Shown here piece by piece: positions 31,872 through 42,951 of a stretch of 64,000 nucleotides of DNA (positions are counted from its first letter, which is position 1; the number at the start of each line of letters is the position of its first letter). The notes under the pieces were generated by a model. That model saw only the letters and a program-made list of their open reading frames with translations. It was not told the origin of the DNA and searched no databases. This stretch comes from Burkholderiaceae bacterium (lineage in GTDB: Bacteria; Pseudomonadota; Gammaproteobacteria; Burkholderiales; Burkholderiaceae_E). The translations under genes were made by a program, and so were the position numbers. The stretch lies in NCBI GenBank assembly GCA_021463505.1, contig JAJTYR010000004.1, positions 38,547-102,546 on the forward strand, in the 5' to 3' direction.

Positions 31872-32546
31872 TCAGCTGATGTACGCGCTGATCTTCTCGC
31901 GCAACATCAGCCGGCCTTCGGGCAGCGGCACGATGTAGCCGTCGATCTCGAGCCCCTTCATCACGCGCGAAACCATCTCGCGCGAGGCGCCGATCATCTT
32001 GGCGATCTCCTGACGCGGCAGCTTGTTCTTCACCACCCGCTCGCCGTTGACCAGTTCGGAGAAATCGAGCAGCACCCGCGCCACGCGTCCGTAGACGTCG
32101 AGCAGGGCCAGCGTCTCGATCTTCTTGTCCGCTTCGCGCAGGCGTCGGACCATGCCCTTCATCACGGCCATGCACATCTCGTTGCTCTGCATCAGCATCG
32201 AGCGGAACGCGTCCTTGGCGATCGCCATGAAGTCACAGGACTCGAGGGTGATCACGCTGGCCGAGCGCGGTGCCTCGTCGATCAGGCTCATTTCGCCGAA
32301 GAAGTCGCCCGACCCCAGCACCGCGAGGATGACCTCCTTGCCCTCCGAGTCGGAACGCTGCACCTTCGCGCGGCCCGACAGCAGGATGTACAGCGACTGC
32401 GATGGTTCGCCTTCGGCGACGATCGTGCGCCCCTTCGGGAAGTTGCGGCGCGTGCTGCCGGCCGCCAGCGTCCCGAGTTGCTGTTCGTTGAGACTGGACA
32501 ACAAGGGTACCCTTCGCAGGAACGCCTTGTTTTCTTCGTGAGCCAT
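31872..32546 (-). CDS. CRP/FNR-family regulator with CRP-like DNA-recognition helix
   Basis: This 224-residue regulator starts at ATG 32546 after GAGGTGG. The cyclic-nucleotide fold (about residues 5-120) keeps the phosphate-binding-cassette pattern [17 protein letters not shown], where Glu, Arg and Ser match the cAMP contacts of CRP. No N-terminal cysteine cluster is present, so it is not an FNR-type oxygen sensor. The helix-turn-helix [18 protein letters not shown] carries Arg189, Glu190 and Arg194 in the spacing CRP uses to read TGTGA. A matching palindrome lies at 32616-32631 in its own promoter region, so autoregulation is likely. cAMP is the probable ligand, but a c-di-GMP-type variant cannot be excluded. 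Confidence 0.9.
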   Translation of the reverse strand: MAHEENKAFLRRVPLLSSLNEQQLGTLAAGSTRRNFPKGRTIVAEGEPSQSLYILLSGRAKVQRSDSEGKEVILAVLGSGDFFGEMSLIDEAPRSASVITLESCDFMAIAKDAFRSMLMQSNEMCMAVMKGMVRRLREADKKIETLALLDVYGRVARVLLDFSELVNGERVVKNKLPRQEIAKMIGASREMVSRVMKGLEIDGYIVPLPEGRLMLREKISAYIS

Positions 32547-32615
32547 ACCCACCTCGCGATCGTCGCTACCCGGCGCCCGGAACACGGCGCGGCACTGCCG
32601 TCATTCTGCCCTAGC

Positions 32616-32631
32616 TGTGCCGGATATCACA
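32616..32631. promoter_or_regulatory. CRP-type operator (TGTGC-N6-TCACA)
   Basis: The sequence TGTGCCGGATATCACA matches the CRP consensus TGTGA-N6-TCACA in 9 of 10 half-site bases with the exact 6-base spacer. It lies 70 bases before the CRP-like gene and about 16-32 bases downstream of the predicted transcription start, a place that favours repression. It is also 75 bases before trxB, so it could affect both divergent genes. Confidence 0.6.
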
Positions 32632-32654
32632 AAGCGCTCAAAGATCGGGCCCAT

Positions 32655-34333
<1,679 letters not shown>

Positions 34334-34367
34334 CCGTGCTGCTGGCGATGCCGGCGCGGCGAAGCAT

Positions 34368-35021
34368 TCAGCCGGCGCCGGGAAGTGCTGCGCGCAGGCC
34401 ACGCCCGGCGAGCCGCGCAAGATCGTCGGCCGTATCGACGTCGACCACGAAATGATCGTTGGGCGTCTCGACACGGTGCACCAGCGCCGGGTGCGCGGCG
34501 AGGTAGCCGCGCGCGCCCACTGAAGAACCGGCTTCGAGAATCGGCGCGCGCAGCGCCGCATCGACGATCACCGGATTGCCGCGCTGGCCCGCGAACATCG
34601 GCACCAGCGCGCCGCCGCGCGCGCACACACTCCATTGCGCCAGCAGCCAGCGCAGGTCGTCCGCATCGAGCAGCGGCTGATCGGCGAGCATGATCACGAT
34701 CGCCTCTACCGGAGCGGCGAACGCACGCAGCCCGGCGTCGACCGACGCCTGGTGATCTTCGGCCTGCGGGGCACTGCAGGTGCGGCAGGCCGGCAGGCCA
34801 GCGAGCGCGGCGCGCACCGCATCGGCAGCCGCGCCGAGCACCACCACGACCGGATCGAGCGGCACCGCCTGCAGCGTGCGCAAGGCGCGCCGCACCATCG
34901 GCTCGCCATCCAGTTCGAGCAACAACTTGTTCGGGCCGCCCATGCGCGCCGAGCGCCCCGCGGCGAGCAGCAACGCGCCGGCCCGCAGGGGCGCCTCGCC
35001 GGACGGGCCGATCGAATCCAT
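34368..35021 (-). CDS. MocA/MobA-like nucleotidyltransferase
   Basis: This 217-residue protein has a nucleotide-sugar-transferase fold resembling MocA, the CTP:molybdopterin cytidylyltransferase. The N-terminal motif is LLAAGRSARMGGPNKLLLEL (residues about 18-37), the metal-site aspartate lies in IMLADQPLLDADDL, and GNPVIVD follows. I chose ATG 35021; the frame is open further upstream across glnB but does not look like protein there. It could make the cytosine form of the molybdenum cofactor used by xanthine-dehydrogenase-type enzymes, but none lies nearby, so it may act on another substrate. Confidence 0.8.
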   Translation of the reverse strand: MDSIGPSGEAPLRAGALLLAAGRSARMGGPNKLLLELDGEPMVRRALRTLQAVPLDPVVVVLGAAADAVRAALAGLPACRTCSAPQAEDHQASVDAGLRAFAAPVEAIVIMLADQPLLDADDLRWLLAQWSVCARGGALVPMFAGQRGNPVIVDAALRAPILEAGSSVGARGYLAAHPALVHRVETPNDHFVVDVDTADDLARLAGRGLRAALPGAG

Positions 35022-35071
35022 GGACCGGGCTGCTCCGCGCGGCTCGGCTTCAGGGCCTGCCGCTGCGGGAT

Positions 35072-35470
<399 letters not shown>

Positions 35471-35528
35471 CTACGGCACCTGTCGCGCACACTGCCTGGC
35501 CAGTCGGCCGCCGGCGAGGGAGCGGCGC

Positions 35529-37142
35529 TCATTCGCGGAATTTCGACGTGATCGGGTAGCGCCAGTCGCGCCCGAAAGCCCGGTGCGTGACGCGGATGCC
35601 CACCGGCGCCTGGCGGCGCTTGTATTCGCTCGCCCGGATCAGCCGCACCACGCGCTCGATCGTCTCGCGGGGGTGACCCGCAGCGGTGATCTGCTCGACG
35701 CTGCAGTCGTCCTCCATGTACATCTTCATGATCGCGTCCAGCACGTCATACGGCGGCAGCGAATCCTGGTCGGTCTGGCCGGGCTTCAGTTCGGCCGACG
35801 GCGCGCGCGTGATGATCCGTTCGGGCACGATCGCACCCTGCGCGTTGCGCCACCGCACCAGCCGGTAGACCATGGTCTTGGCGATGTCCTTGATCACCGC
35901 GAAGCCGCCGGCCATGTCGCCGTAGAGGGTGCAGTAGCCGACCGCCATCTCGCTCTTGTTGCCCGTGGTGAGTACGATCGAGCCGTACTTGTTCGACAGC
36001 GCCATCAGCAGCGTGCCGCGGATGCGCGCCTGGATGTTCTCCTCGGTGGTGTCGGGCTCCAGGCCGTGGAATTCGCCCGCCAGCGCGGCCAGGAACGCAT
36101 CGCAGCAGCCGCCGATCGGGATTTCGTCGTAGCGCACGCCCACGCGGCGCGCCATCTCGCGCGCATCGATCAGCGAGATGTCCGCCGTGTAGGCCGAGGG
36201 CATCATCACCGTGCGCACCCGGGCGGGACCCAGCGCATCGACCGCGATTGCCAGCGCCAGCGCCGAGTCGACGCCGCCCGACAGGCCGATGATGGCGCCC
36301 GGAAAACCGTTCTTGCCGACGTAGTCGCGCACGCCCAGCACCAGCGCCGCGTAGACCTGTTCCTCGAGCGGTGGCGTGGGCTGAACCGTGCCGGCGGCAA
36401 CGGCTGGCGGCAGCGCGCCGGTGACGTCGGCCACCAGTACGTCTTCGCGGAATGCCGGGGCCTGCGCGCACAGGCGCCCGTCCGCAGCCAGTGCGAACGA
36501 CAGGCCGTCGAAGACCAGTTCGTCCTGTCCACCGACCAGGTTGGCCGCCAGCATCGGCAGGCCGAGTCGCGAGACGTTCTCGCGCGCGACATCGATGCGC
36601 ACGTGCTGCTTGTCCATGTGGAACGGCGATGCGTTCAGCACCAGGATGACCTGTGCGCCAGCGGCCTGCGCACACTCGGGCGCGTAGCGGTACCAGAAGT
36701 CCTCGCAGATCAGCACTCCGAAGCGTACGCCGTCGACCTCGAAGACCAGCGGCCGGTTGTCCGGTTCGAAATAGCGCGCCTCGTCGAAGACGTCGTAGTT
36801 CGGCAGGTCGTGCTTGCCGTACTGGCCGAGCACCCGCCCGCGATGGATCACGCTGGCGCAGTTGTAGCGGCGCCCTTCGCGCAGTTGCGGATGGCCGACG
36901 AGCAGGTGGATGTCGAGCGCGGCGGTCGCCTCGCGCAGCGCGGCCAGTGCGCGTTCGCAGCCGGTGTGAAAGGCTTCGCGCAGCAGCAGGTCTTCGGGAG
37001 GATAGCCGCTGAGCGACAACTCCGGCGTGAGCAATACCCGCGCGCCATGCCCGAGCGCCGCGCGCGCAGCGGCGATAATACGCTCGGCATTGCCGTGGAA
37101 ATCGCCCACGACCTGGTTCAGTTGCGCAGCGGCGATTCGCAT
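35529..37142 (-). CDS. nadE: Glutamine-dependent NAD+ synthetase
   Basis: This 537-residue two-domain enzyme makes NAD from deamido-NAD. The N-terminal nitrilase-type glutaminase has the triad Glu41 (TPELSLSGYPPEDLL), Lys110 (YGKHDLPNYDVF) and Cys146 (GVLICEDFWYRYAPE). The C-terminal synthetase domain has the P-loop GLSGGVDSALALAIAVDALG near residue 285 and ends in GRDWRYPITSKF. The ATG at 37142 opens directly on MRIAAAQLNQVVGDF, the family start. Only 15 bases separate it from the divergent TTG start of the GNAT-fold gene, and no ribosome-binding site precedes it. Confidence 0.96.
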   Translation of the reverse strand: MRIAAAQLNQVVGDFHGNAERIIAAARAALGHGARVLLTPELSLSGYPPEDLLLREAFHTGCERALAALREATAALDIHLLVGHPQLREGRRYNCASVIHRGRVLGQYGKHDLPNYDVFDEARYFEPDNRPLVFEVDGVRFGVLICEDFWYRYAPECAQAAGAQVILVLNASPFHMDKQHVRIDVARENVSRLGLPMLAANLVGGQDELVFDGLSFALAADGRLCAQAPAFREDVLVADVTGALPPAVAAGTVQPTPPLEEQVYAALVLGVRDYVGKNGFPGAIIGLSGGVDSALALAIAVDALGPARVRTVMMPSAYTADISLIDAREMARRVGVRYDEIPIGGCCDAFLAALAGEFHGLEPDTTEENIQARIRGTLLMALSNKYGSIVLTTGNKSEMAVGYCTLYGDMAGGFAVIKDIAKTMVYRLVRWRNAQGAIVPERIITRAPSAELKPGQTDQDSLPPYDVLDAIMKMYMEDDCSVEQITAAGHPRETIERVVRLIRASEYKRRQAPVGIRVTHRAFGRDWRYPITSKFRE

Positions 37143-37157
37143 CGGAGGAAAAGCCCT

Positions 37158-38387
37158 TTGTCTCCCGATCGGGTGGGCGTCGATTATCGCACGCAGGTTC
37201 TGGACGATCTCTCCGGCGTGTCCGCCGGCGAGTGGAACGCGCTGGCCGCAGCCGGCACCGGCGACGCGCGCGCGCAACCGTTCCTGCGCCACGAATTCCT
37301 GCGTGCGCTCGAACTCTCCGGATGCGTCGGCGAGGCCACAGGCTGGATTCCGCGGCACCTGCTGCTGCGTGACGCCACCGGCGCGACAGCGGCCGTGGTG
37401 CCTGCGTATCTGAAGCTGCATTCGTACGGCGAGTACGTGTTCGACTGGGCGTGGGCCGACGCATACCGTCGCCACGGGCTGCGCTATTACCCGAAGCTCG
37501 TGTCGGCGGTACCGTTCACGCCGGTGCCGGGGACGCGTCTGGCCGCACGCGACACGCCAGCGCGCGACGCAGCGGTGCGCGCCCTGCTGGCGCTGGCACA
37601 GTCCTCGCAACTGTCGTCGCTGCACGTGCTGTTCCCGCGCGCACCGGAAGCACAGGCGCTCCACGACGCCGGTCTGATGCTGCGCCACGGCGTGCAGTTC
37701 CACTGGCGCAATGCCGGCTACGGCGGCTTCGAGGACTTCCTGGCCACGCTGGCCCAGCCCAAGCGCAAGAAGATCCGTGCCGAGCGGCGCAAGGTCGCCG
37801 AGGCGGGCGTGCGCCTGCGCCGGCTGCGCAGCCGCGAGATCGGTGCCGCGCAATGGGCCTTCTTCACCCGCTGCTACCGGGCGACTTACGCCGCGCACGG
37901 CGCGAAGCCATACCTGAACCAGGAGTTCTTCGAGCGCATCGGTGCGACGCTGCCCGAACACCTGGTGCTGGTGCTGGCCGAACGCGACGGGCGCCCGATC
38001 GCCTCCAGCCTGCTGGTGCACGACGACCAGCGGCTCTACGGCCGCTACTGGGGCGCCCTCGAGCCGGTGCCGTGCCTGCACTTCGAAGCCTGTTACTACC
38101 AGGCCATCGAGGCCGCGATCGAATCGAAGCTGCCCGTCGTCGAAGGTGGCGCGCAGGGCGAACACAAGGTGTCACGCGGCTTCGAGCCGGTGCCCACCGT
38201 GTCGGCGCACTGGCTGGCCGGGCCGGCATTCGCGCAGGCGATCGACCGTTTCCTGCAGCGTGAGGACGCCATGGTCGGCGCGTATCTGAACGACTTGCGC
38301 GAGCGCTCGCCCTACCGCCCACCCGCGGCAGGTGCAGCAGGTGCAGCGGCTGCCGCGGTCGAAGGCCGTTCGGATCCGCCCGGCTGA
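37158..38387 (+). CDS. GNAT-fold protein of the DUF482 / peptidogalycan-synthesis group
   Basis: This 409-residue protein has the features of the DUF482 acyltransferase-fold family: SYGEYVFDWAWADAYRRHGL (about residues 90-110), LAQPKRKKIRAERRKV (about 198-213), AHGAKPYLNQEFFERIG, and the C-terminal YYQAIEAAIE...EGGAQGEHKVSRGF. The substrate is unknown; FemAB-like aminoacyl transfer has been suggested for relatives. I chose TTG 37158 because GGAGGA stands 8 bases before it; GTG 37173 is the alternative. Its 3' end overlaps the convergent outer-membrane efflux gene by 76 bases, and its tail is Ala/Gly-rich where the two overlap. Confidence 0.85.
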   Translation: MSPDRVGVDYRTQVLDDLSGVSAGEWNALAAAGTGDARAQPFLRHEFLRALELSGCVGEATGWIPRHLLLRDATGATAAVVPAYLKLHSYGEYVFDWAWADAYRRHGLRYYPKLVSAVPFTPVPGTRLAARDTPARDAAVRALLALAQSSQLSSLHVLFPRAPEAQALHDAGLMLRHGVQFHWRNAGYGGFEDFLATLAQPKRKKIRAERRKVAEAGVRLRRLRSREIGAAQWAFFTRCYRATYAAHGAKPYLNQEFFERIGATLPEHLVLVLAERDGRPIASSLLVHDDQRLYGRYWGALEPVPCLHFEACYYQAIEAAIESKLPVVEGGAQGEHKVSRGFEPVPTVSAHWLAGPAFAQAIDRFLQREDAMVGAYLNDLRERSPYRPPAAGAAGAAAAAVEGRSDPPG

Positions 38388-39817
38388 ACGACCCAGCCGC
38401 CGCCCAGCGCCTTCATGAGGTCGACGCTGTAGGCCAGGCGCGCCTGCCGGTTGCGGATCAACGCCAGTTCGGCGTCGTTTTGCGTGCGCATCGCGTAGAG
38501 CAGTTCCAGATAGCCCGAGTAGCCGACCTCGTAGCGCGCCCGCGCGAGCCGCGTGCCGTTGCGCGCGGCGTCGAGTCGGCGCTGCAGGTCGCCTTCGGCG
38601 GCCACGCTGCGCTCGCTGTTGCCCAGCGCGTCGCTCACCTCGCGGAATGCGGTTTCGATCGACTTCTGGTAGCCGGCAAGCGCCTGGCGCTGCCGCGCCT
38701 CGGCCTGCTCGGCACGCGCCTGCAGCCGGCCGGCATCGAAGATCGGCAAGGCGAGACCGAAACCCAGTGACCAGATCCGCGCACCGCCGTTCAGCAGGTC
38801 GGACAACTCGGCGCTTTGCCCGCCGAGCGAGCCGGTGAGCGAGATCGTGGGCAGCATCGCGGCGCGCGCCACGCCGATGCGCGCGTTGGCCGCCTGCAAC
38901 ACGGCCTCGGCCTGGCGGATGTCGGGCCGCCGGTCGAGCAGCGCCGACGGCAGTCCGGGCGGAGGCAACGGTGGCACCGGCATCGTGCGCAGGTCGCCGG
39001 CGGGCACACGCAGCGCCGGCTGACCGGTCAGCACGCCGAGCTGACGCTCGACCGCGGCCCGCTGGCGCTGCAGTTCGATCAGCTGCAGCGCGGCCTCGGC
39101 GCGTGACGCGACTGCCTGGTTGACTTCGAGGTCCGAGGCCACGCCGCCGCGGGCACGCGCCTGCACCAGTTCGAGCGATTCGGCCTGCGTGTCGACGCTT
39201 TCGCGCGACGCCACGATCTGCGCATCGAGCGAGCGCAACGTGAACCACGATTGCGTGGTGGCGCCCGCCAGGCTCAATGCGACGACGTCGCGCGCGTGGC
39301 GGCTCGCCATCAGCTGGGCGTCGACGGCCTCGGCGCCGCGCTGCAGCCTGCCCCAGAGATCGATCTCGAACGCGCTGGACAGCGTGATGCGCCGATCGTT
39401 GCGCACCAGCGGCACGCCCGCGGGGACCGGCTGCGCGCCCAGCGCGCTCACCCGCGAACGCGAGGCGCCCGCGCCGAGATCGACCTGCGGCACCAGCACT
39501 GCCCAGGCCTCGCGCAGCGCCGCCTCGGCCTCCTCGACCTGCGCGATCGCCAGGCGCACGTCGGCGTTGCGCACCAGCGTGGCGTCGACCAGCGCATCGA
39601 GTTGCGCATCGCGATACAGCGTCCACCAGTTCGCGGGCACGGCGGCGCCGGGCTGCGCGGCCGCCGCATCGACCGGCAGGACGTCGACGAAACGCTCCGG
39701 AAGCGGTGATGCAGGGCGCTGATAATCCGGTCCGACCACCGTGCAGCCGACGCCAGCCAGTGCAGCCAGGCACGCCGCTGCGAGGACCCGCGCCGGGCCT
39801 CGTCGCACGTGTCTCAC
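38312..39817 (-). CDS. RND efflux outer-membrane lipoprotein (NodT/OprM family)
   Basis: This 501-residue TolC-type channel closes the tripartite pump. The signal peptide ends in the lipobox AGVGC, so the protein is lipid-anchored, and mature residues CTVVGPDYQRP are typical of OprM/NodT. Two repeats with long alpha-hairpins follow (around RGGVASDLEVNQAVASRAEA and RLARARYEVGYSGYLELLYA). The start is GTG 39817 in a 4-base overlap with the RND pump stop. Its last 25 residues are Ala/Pro-rich and lie in the 76-base overlap with the convergent GNAT-fold gene. Confidence 0.94.
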   Translation of the reverse strand: MRHVRRGPARVLAAACLAALAGVGCTVVGPDYQRPASPLPERFVDVLPVDAAAAQPGAAVPANWWTLYRDAQLDALVDATLVRNADVRLAIAQVEEAEAALREAWAVLVPQVDLGAGASRSRVSALGAQPVPAGVPLVRNDRRITLSSAFEIDLWGRLQRGAEAVDAQLMASRHARDVVALSLAGATTQSWFTLRSLDAQIVASRESVDTQAESLELVQARARGGVASDLEVNQAVASRAEAALQLIELQRQRAAVERQLGVLTGQPALRVPAGDLRTMPVPPLPPPGLPSALLDRRPDIRQAEAVLQAANARIGVARAAMLPTISLTGSLGGQSAELSDLLNGGARIWSLGFGLALPIFDAGRLQARAEQAEARQRQALAGYQKSIETAFREVSDALGNSERSVAAEGDLQRRLDAARNGTRLARARYEVGYSGYLELLYAMRTQNDAELALIRNRQARLAYSVDLMKALGGGWVVQPGGSERPSTAAAAAPAAPAAGGR

Positions 39818-42800
39818 GGCGCCTCCCCGTGCGCCGGCGGCGCAGCGGTGGCATCACGCCCGCGCCGACGCCTTGCGGTGACCGTGAAGAACAGCGGCAC
39901 GAAGACCGTCGCGACGAAAGTCGCGACGATCATCCCGCCGAACACGCCGGTACCCATCGAGCGCCTGGCCGCTGCGCCCGCACCCGAGGCGAGCACCAGT
40001 GGCAGCACCCCCAGCACGAACGCCAGCGAGGTCATCACGATCGGACGGAAGCGCAGGCGCGCCGCCTGCAGCGCCGATTCGACCGGCGACTTGCCGGCGA
40101 GGAACGCCTGCTGGGCGAATTCGACGATCAGGATCGCGTTCTTGGCCGCCAGCCCGATCAGCACCACCAGCCCGATCTGGAAGTAGATGTCGTTCTCGAG
40201 TCCGCGCAGGAACACGAAGCCGAGCGCTCCGGTGATGGCGAACGGCACCGCCAGCAACACCGCCACCGGCAGCCCCCAGCGCTCATAGAGCGCCGCAAGG
40301 ATCAGGTAGACCATCACGATCGCAAAGCCGAACGCGAACACCGACGCGCTGCCCGCGCGCTTTTCCTGGAACGCCTGCCCGGTCCAGGAGATCTGGTATC
40401 CGGTGGGCAGCACGCGCGCGGCCACCTCCTCGACCGCACGGATCGCGTCGCCCGAGCTCACGCCCGGTTTGCCGGCTCCCAGCACCTTGGCGGCCACGAA
40501 CCCGTTGAAGCGCTCGAGCTGCTCGGGCCCGACGATGCTGCGCGTCGTGATCAGCGCCTTCAGCGGAATCATCTCGCCGCTGGCGCCCGAGCGCACGAAG
40601 ACCTTCCCCAGGTCATCGGGGCTGGCGCGGTACTTCGCATCGGCCTGCAACTGCACGCGGTAAGTGCGTCCGAACCTGTTGAAGTCGTTCACGTACAGTG
40701 TGCCCATCGTGCTCTGAAGCGCCTCGAAGACGTCCTGAACGGGCACGCCGAGCGACAGGGCCTTCTCGCGATCGACCTCGACCATCAGCTGGGGCACGGT
40801 CGGCCTGAAGAAACTGTTGATGCCCTGCAGCTTCGGACTCGCCGTCAACTCGGCCATGAAGGCCTGTACCACCTGCTGCAGGCGCATCGGGTCGGGATCG
40901 GAGCGTGCCTGCACGTAGACCTCGAAGCCGCCGGCGGTGCCCAGGCCGCGGATGGCCGGCGGGTTGAACGCCAGCGCCATGCCGTCGGTGAGCGCCATCC
41001 CGCGCATGAAGATCTCGCCGGCCACCTGCGGCGCGCTCTGCGTGCGCTGCGACCAGTCCTTCAGCGGTACGAAGATGGTTGCCGCATTGGTCTTGTTGCC
41101 GCCACCGATCAGATCGAAGCCGACGACCACGAACATGCGCTCGATCGCCGGATGGTCGGCGAACATCTGCTGCAGCTTCGCGCCCGACTTGCCGGTGCGC
41201 TCGAGCGTGGCGCCGTCGGGCAGGATCACGGCGCCGAGCACATAGCCCTGGTCCTCGGGCGGCACGAAACTGCCCGGAATGCGCGTGAACAGCAGCGCCA
41301 GCAGCCCGAGCACGCCCGCGAACGCCAGCAGCGACGCCATGCGCTGGCGCAATGCGAGGTTCACCGCACCGAGGAACAGGCGGGTGAGCACGGCGAAGCC
41401 GGCGTTGAACGGACGAAACAGCTTCGATTCGTGGTCGCCGGCCCTGAGCATCAGTGCACACAGCGCCGGCGTGAGCGTGAGCGCAACGAAACCCGAGAGC
41501 ACCACCGCGATCGCCACCGTCACCGCGAACTGCTTGTAGAGCTGGCCGGCGATGCCGCCCAGGAAGGCCACCGGCACGAATACCGCGCACAGCACCAGCA
41601 CGATCGCGACGATTGCGCCCGACACCTCGCGCATCGCCTCGATCGCGGCCTCGTAGGCCGGCATCTTCTGCTCGCGGATCAGGCGCTCGACGTTCTCGAG
41701 CACCACGATCGCGTCGTCGACGACGATGCCGATCGCCAGCACCATCGCGAACAGCGTCAGCGTGTTGATCGAGAAACCGGACAGCCACAGTCCGGCGAAG
41801 GTGCCGATCAGCGACACCGGCACCGCGATCATCGGAATGAAGGTGGCGCGCGCGGTCTGCAGGAACAGGAACACGACCAGGATCACCAGCGCCGCAGCCT
41901 CCACGATCGTCTTGGTGACCTCGTGGATCGACGACTCGACGAATCGCGTGGTGTCGAACGGCACGACGAACTCCAGCCCTTCGGGGAAGTCCCGCTTCAG
42001 CTCGACCATCCGCGCCTTGACCGACTTCGCGACGTCGAGCGCATTGGCCCCCGATTGCAGGAATACCGCAGTGCCGATCGTCGGCTTGCCATCGAGCGTG
42101 TTGAACGCGTCGTAGCTCTGCGCGCCCAGTTCGATGCGCGCCACGTCCTTCAGGCGCAGCACGCCGGCCGGGCCGCCGGCGCGCACCACGATCTCGCCGA
42201 ATTGCCCGGGCTCGACCAGCCTGCCCTGTGCGGCGACCGTATAGACCAGGCTCTGGCCCGGCAGCGCGGGCTCGGCGCCGATCTTTCCAGCCGCGTACTG
42301 GGCGTTTTGCGCGCGCACCGCCGCCGCGACGTCCGACGCGGTGACGCCGAGCCGGGCCATGCGGCCCGGCTGCAGCCAGATCCGCATCGAGTAATCGCGT
42401 GCGCCGAAGATCGTGACGTCAGCCACTCCCGGCACCCGCTTGAGCTCGTCGACCAGGTTCAGCGACGAGTAGTTCGACAGGTACAGCGTGTCGAAGCGTC
42501 CGTCGGGCGAACTCAACCCCACCACCAGCAGGATGTCGTTGGAGCGCTTCTGGACCGTGACGCCGTTGCGCCGCACCTCGTCGGGCAGGCGCGGCAGCGC
42601 GAGCTGAACGCGGTTGTTCATGTTGAAGGTGGCCTGGTCGACGTTGGTGCCGACCTCGAACGTGGCGGTGATCGCGACCGTGCCGTTCGACGACGAGCTC
42701 GAATTGAAGTAGAGCAGCCCCTCCACCCCCGACAGCTGCTCCTCGATCGGCGCGGCCACCGTCTTCGCGAGCGTCTCGGCACTTGCGCCGGGGTAGCTGG

Positions 42801-42939
42801 CGGTGATCGTCACCGTCGGCGGGGAGATTTCCGGGTACTGCGCGACCGGCAGCACCTGCGAGGCCACCAGCCCTGCGAGCACGATCACGATCGACAGGAC
42901 CGCCGCGAAAATCGGGCGGTCGATGAAGAAACGCGACAT
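39814..42939 (-). CDS. RND multidrug efflux pump, HAE1 (AcrB/MexB) family
   Basis: This 1041-residue inner-membrane proton antiporter shows the AcrB/MexB pattern: MSRFFIDRPIFAAVLSIVIV at the start, a periplasmic porter domain, and the proton-relay Asp pair in GIVVDDAIVVLENVERLI. The later TM10 segment has Lys in GLAAKNAILIVEFAQ and the C-terminal helix ends in FFTVTARRRRG. The length is normal for hydrophobic-drug pumps. It lies 12 bases after the adaptor gene and is coupled to the outer-membrane channel. No local TetR or MarR regulator is present. Confidence 0.96.
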   Translation of the reverse strand: MSRFFIDRPIFAAVLSIVIVLAGLVASQVLPVAQYPEISPPTVTITASYPGASAETLAKTVAAPIEEQLSGVEGLLYFNSSSSSNGTVAITATFEVGTNVDQATFNMNNRVQLALPRLPDEVRRNGVTVQKRSNDILLVVGLSSPDGRFDTLYLSNYSSLNLVDELKRVPGVADVTIFGARDYSMRIWLQPGRMARLGVTASDVAAAVRAQNAQYAAGKIGAEPALPGQSLVYTVAAQGRLVEPGQFGEIVVRAGGPAGVLRLKDVARIELGAQSYDAFNTLDGKPTIGTAVFLQSGANALDVAKSVKARMVELKRDFPEGLEFVVPFDTTRFVESSIHEVTKTIVEAAALVILVVFLFLQTARATFIPMIAVPVSLIGTFAGLWLSGFSINTLTLFAMVLAIGIVVDDAIVVLENVERLIREQKMPAYEAAIEAMREVSGAIVAIVLVLCAVFVPVAFLGGIAGQLYKQFAVTVAIAVVLSGFVALTLTPALCALMLRAGDHESKLFRPFNAGFAVLTRLFLGAVNLALRQRMASLLAFAGVLGLLALLFTRIPGSFVPPEDQGYVLGAVILPDGATLERTGKSGAKLQQMFADHPAIERMFVVVGFDLIGGGNKTNAATIFVPLKDWSQRTQSAPQVAGEIFMRGMALTDGMALAFNPPAIRGLGTAGGFEVYVQARSDPDPMRLQQVVQAFMAELTASPKLQGINSFFRPTVPQLMVEVDREKALSLGVPVQDVFEALQSTMGTLYVNDFNRFGRTYRVQLQADAKYRASPDDLGKVFVRSGASGEMIPLKALITTRSIVGPEQLERFNGFVAAKVLGAGKPGVSSGDAIRAVEEVAARVLPTGYQISWTGQAFQEKRAGSASVFAFGFAIVMVYLILAALYERWGLPVAVLLAVPFAITGALGFVFLRGLENDIYFQIGLVVLIGLAAKNAILIVEFAQQAFLAGKSPVESALQAARLRFRPIVMTSLAFVLGVLPLVLASGAGAAARRSMGTGVFGGMIVATFVATVFVPLFFTVTARRRRGRDATAAPPAHGEAP

Positions 42940-42951
42940 GCGGCGGACTCG

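Noticed and set aside
35583..37157. Upstream extension of the GNAT-fold frame
   Set aside because: It is antisense to nadE along its whole length; the protein family begins only after 37158.
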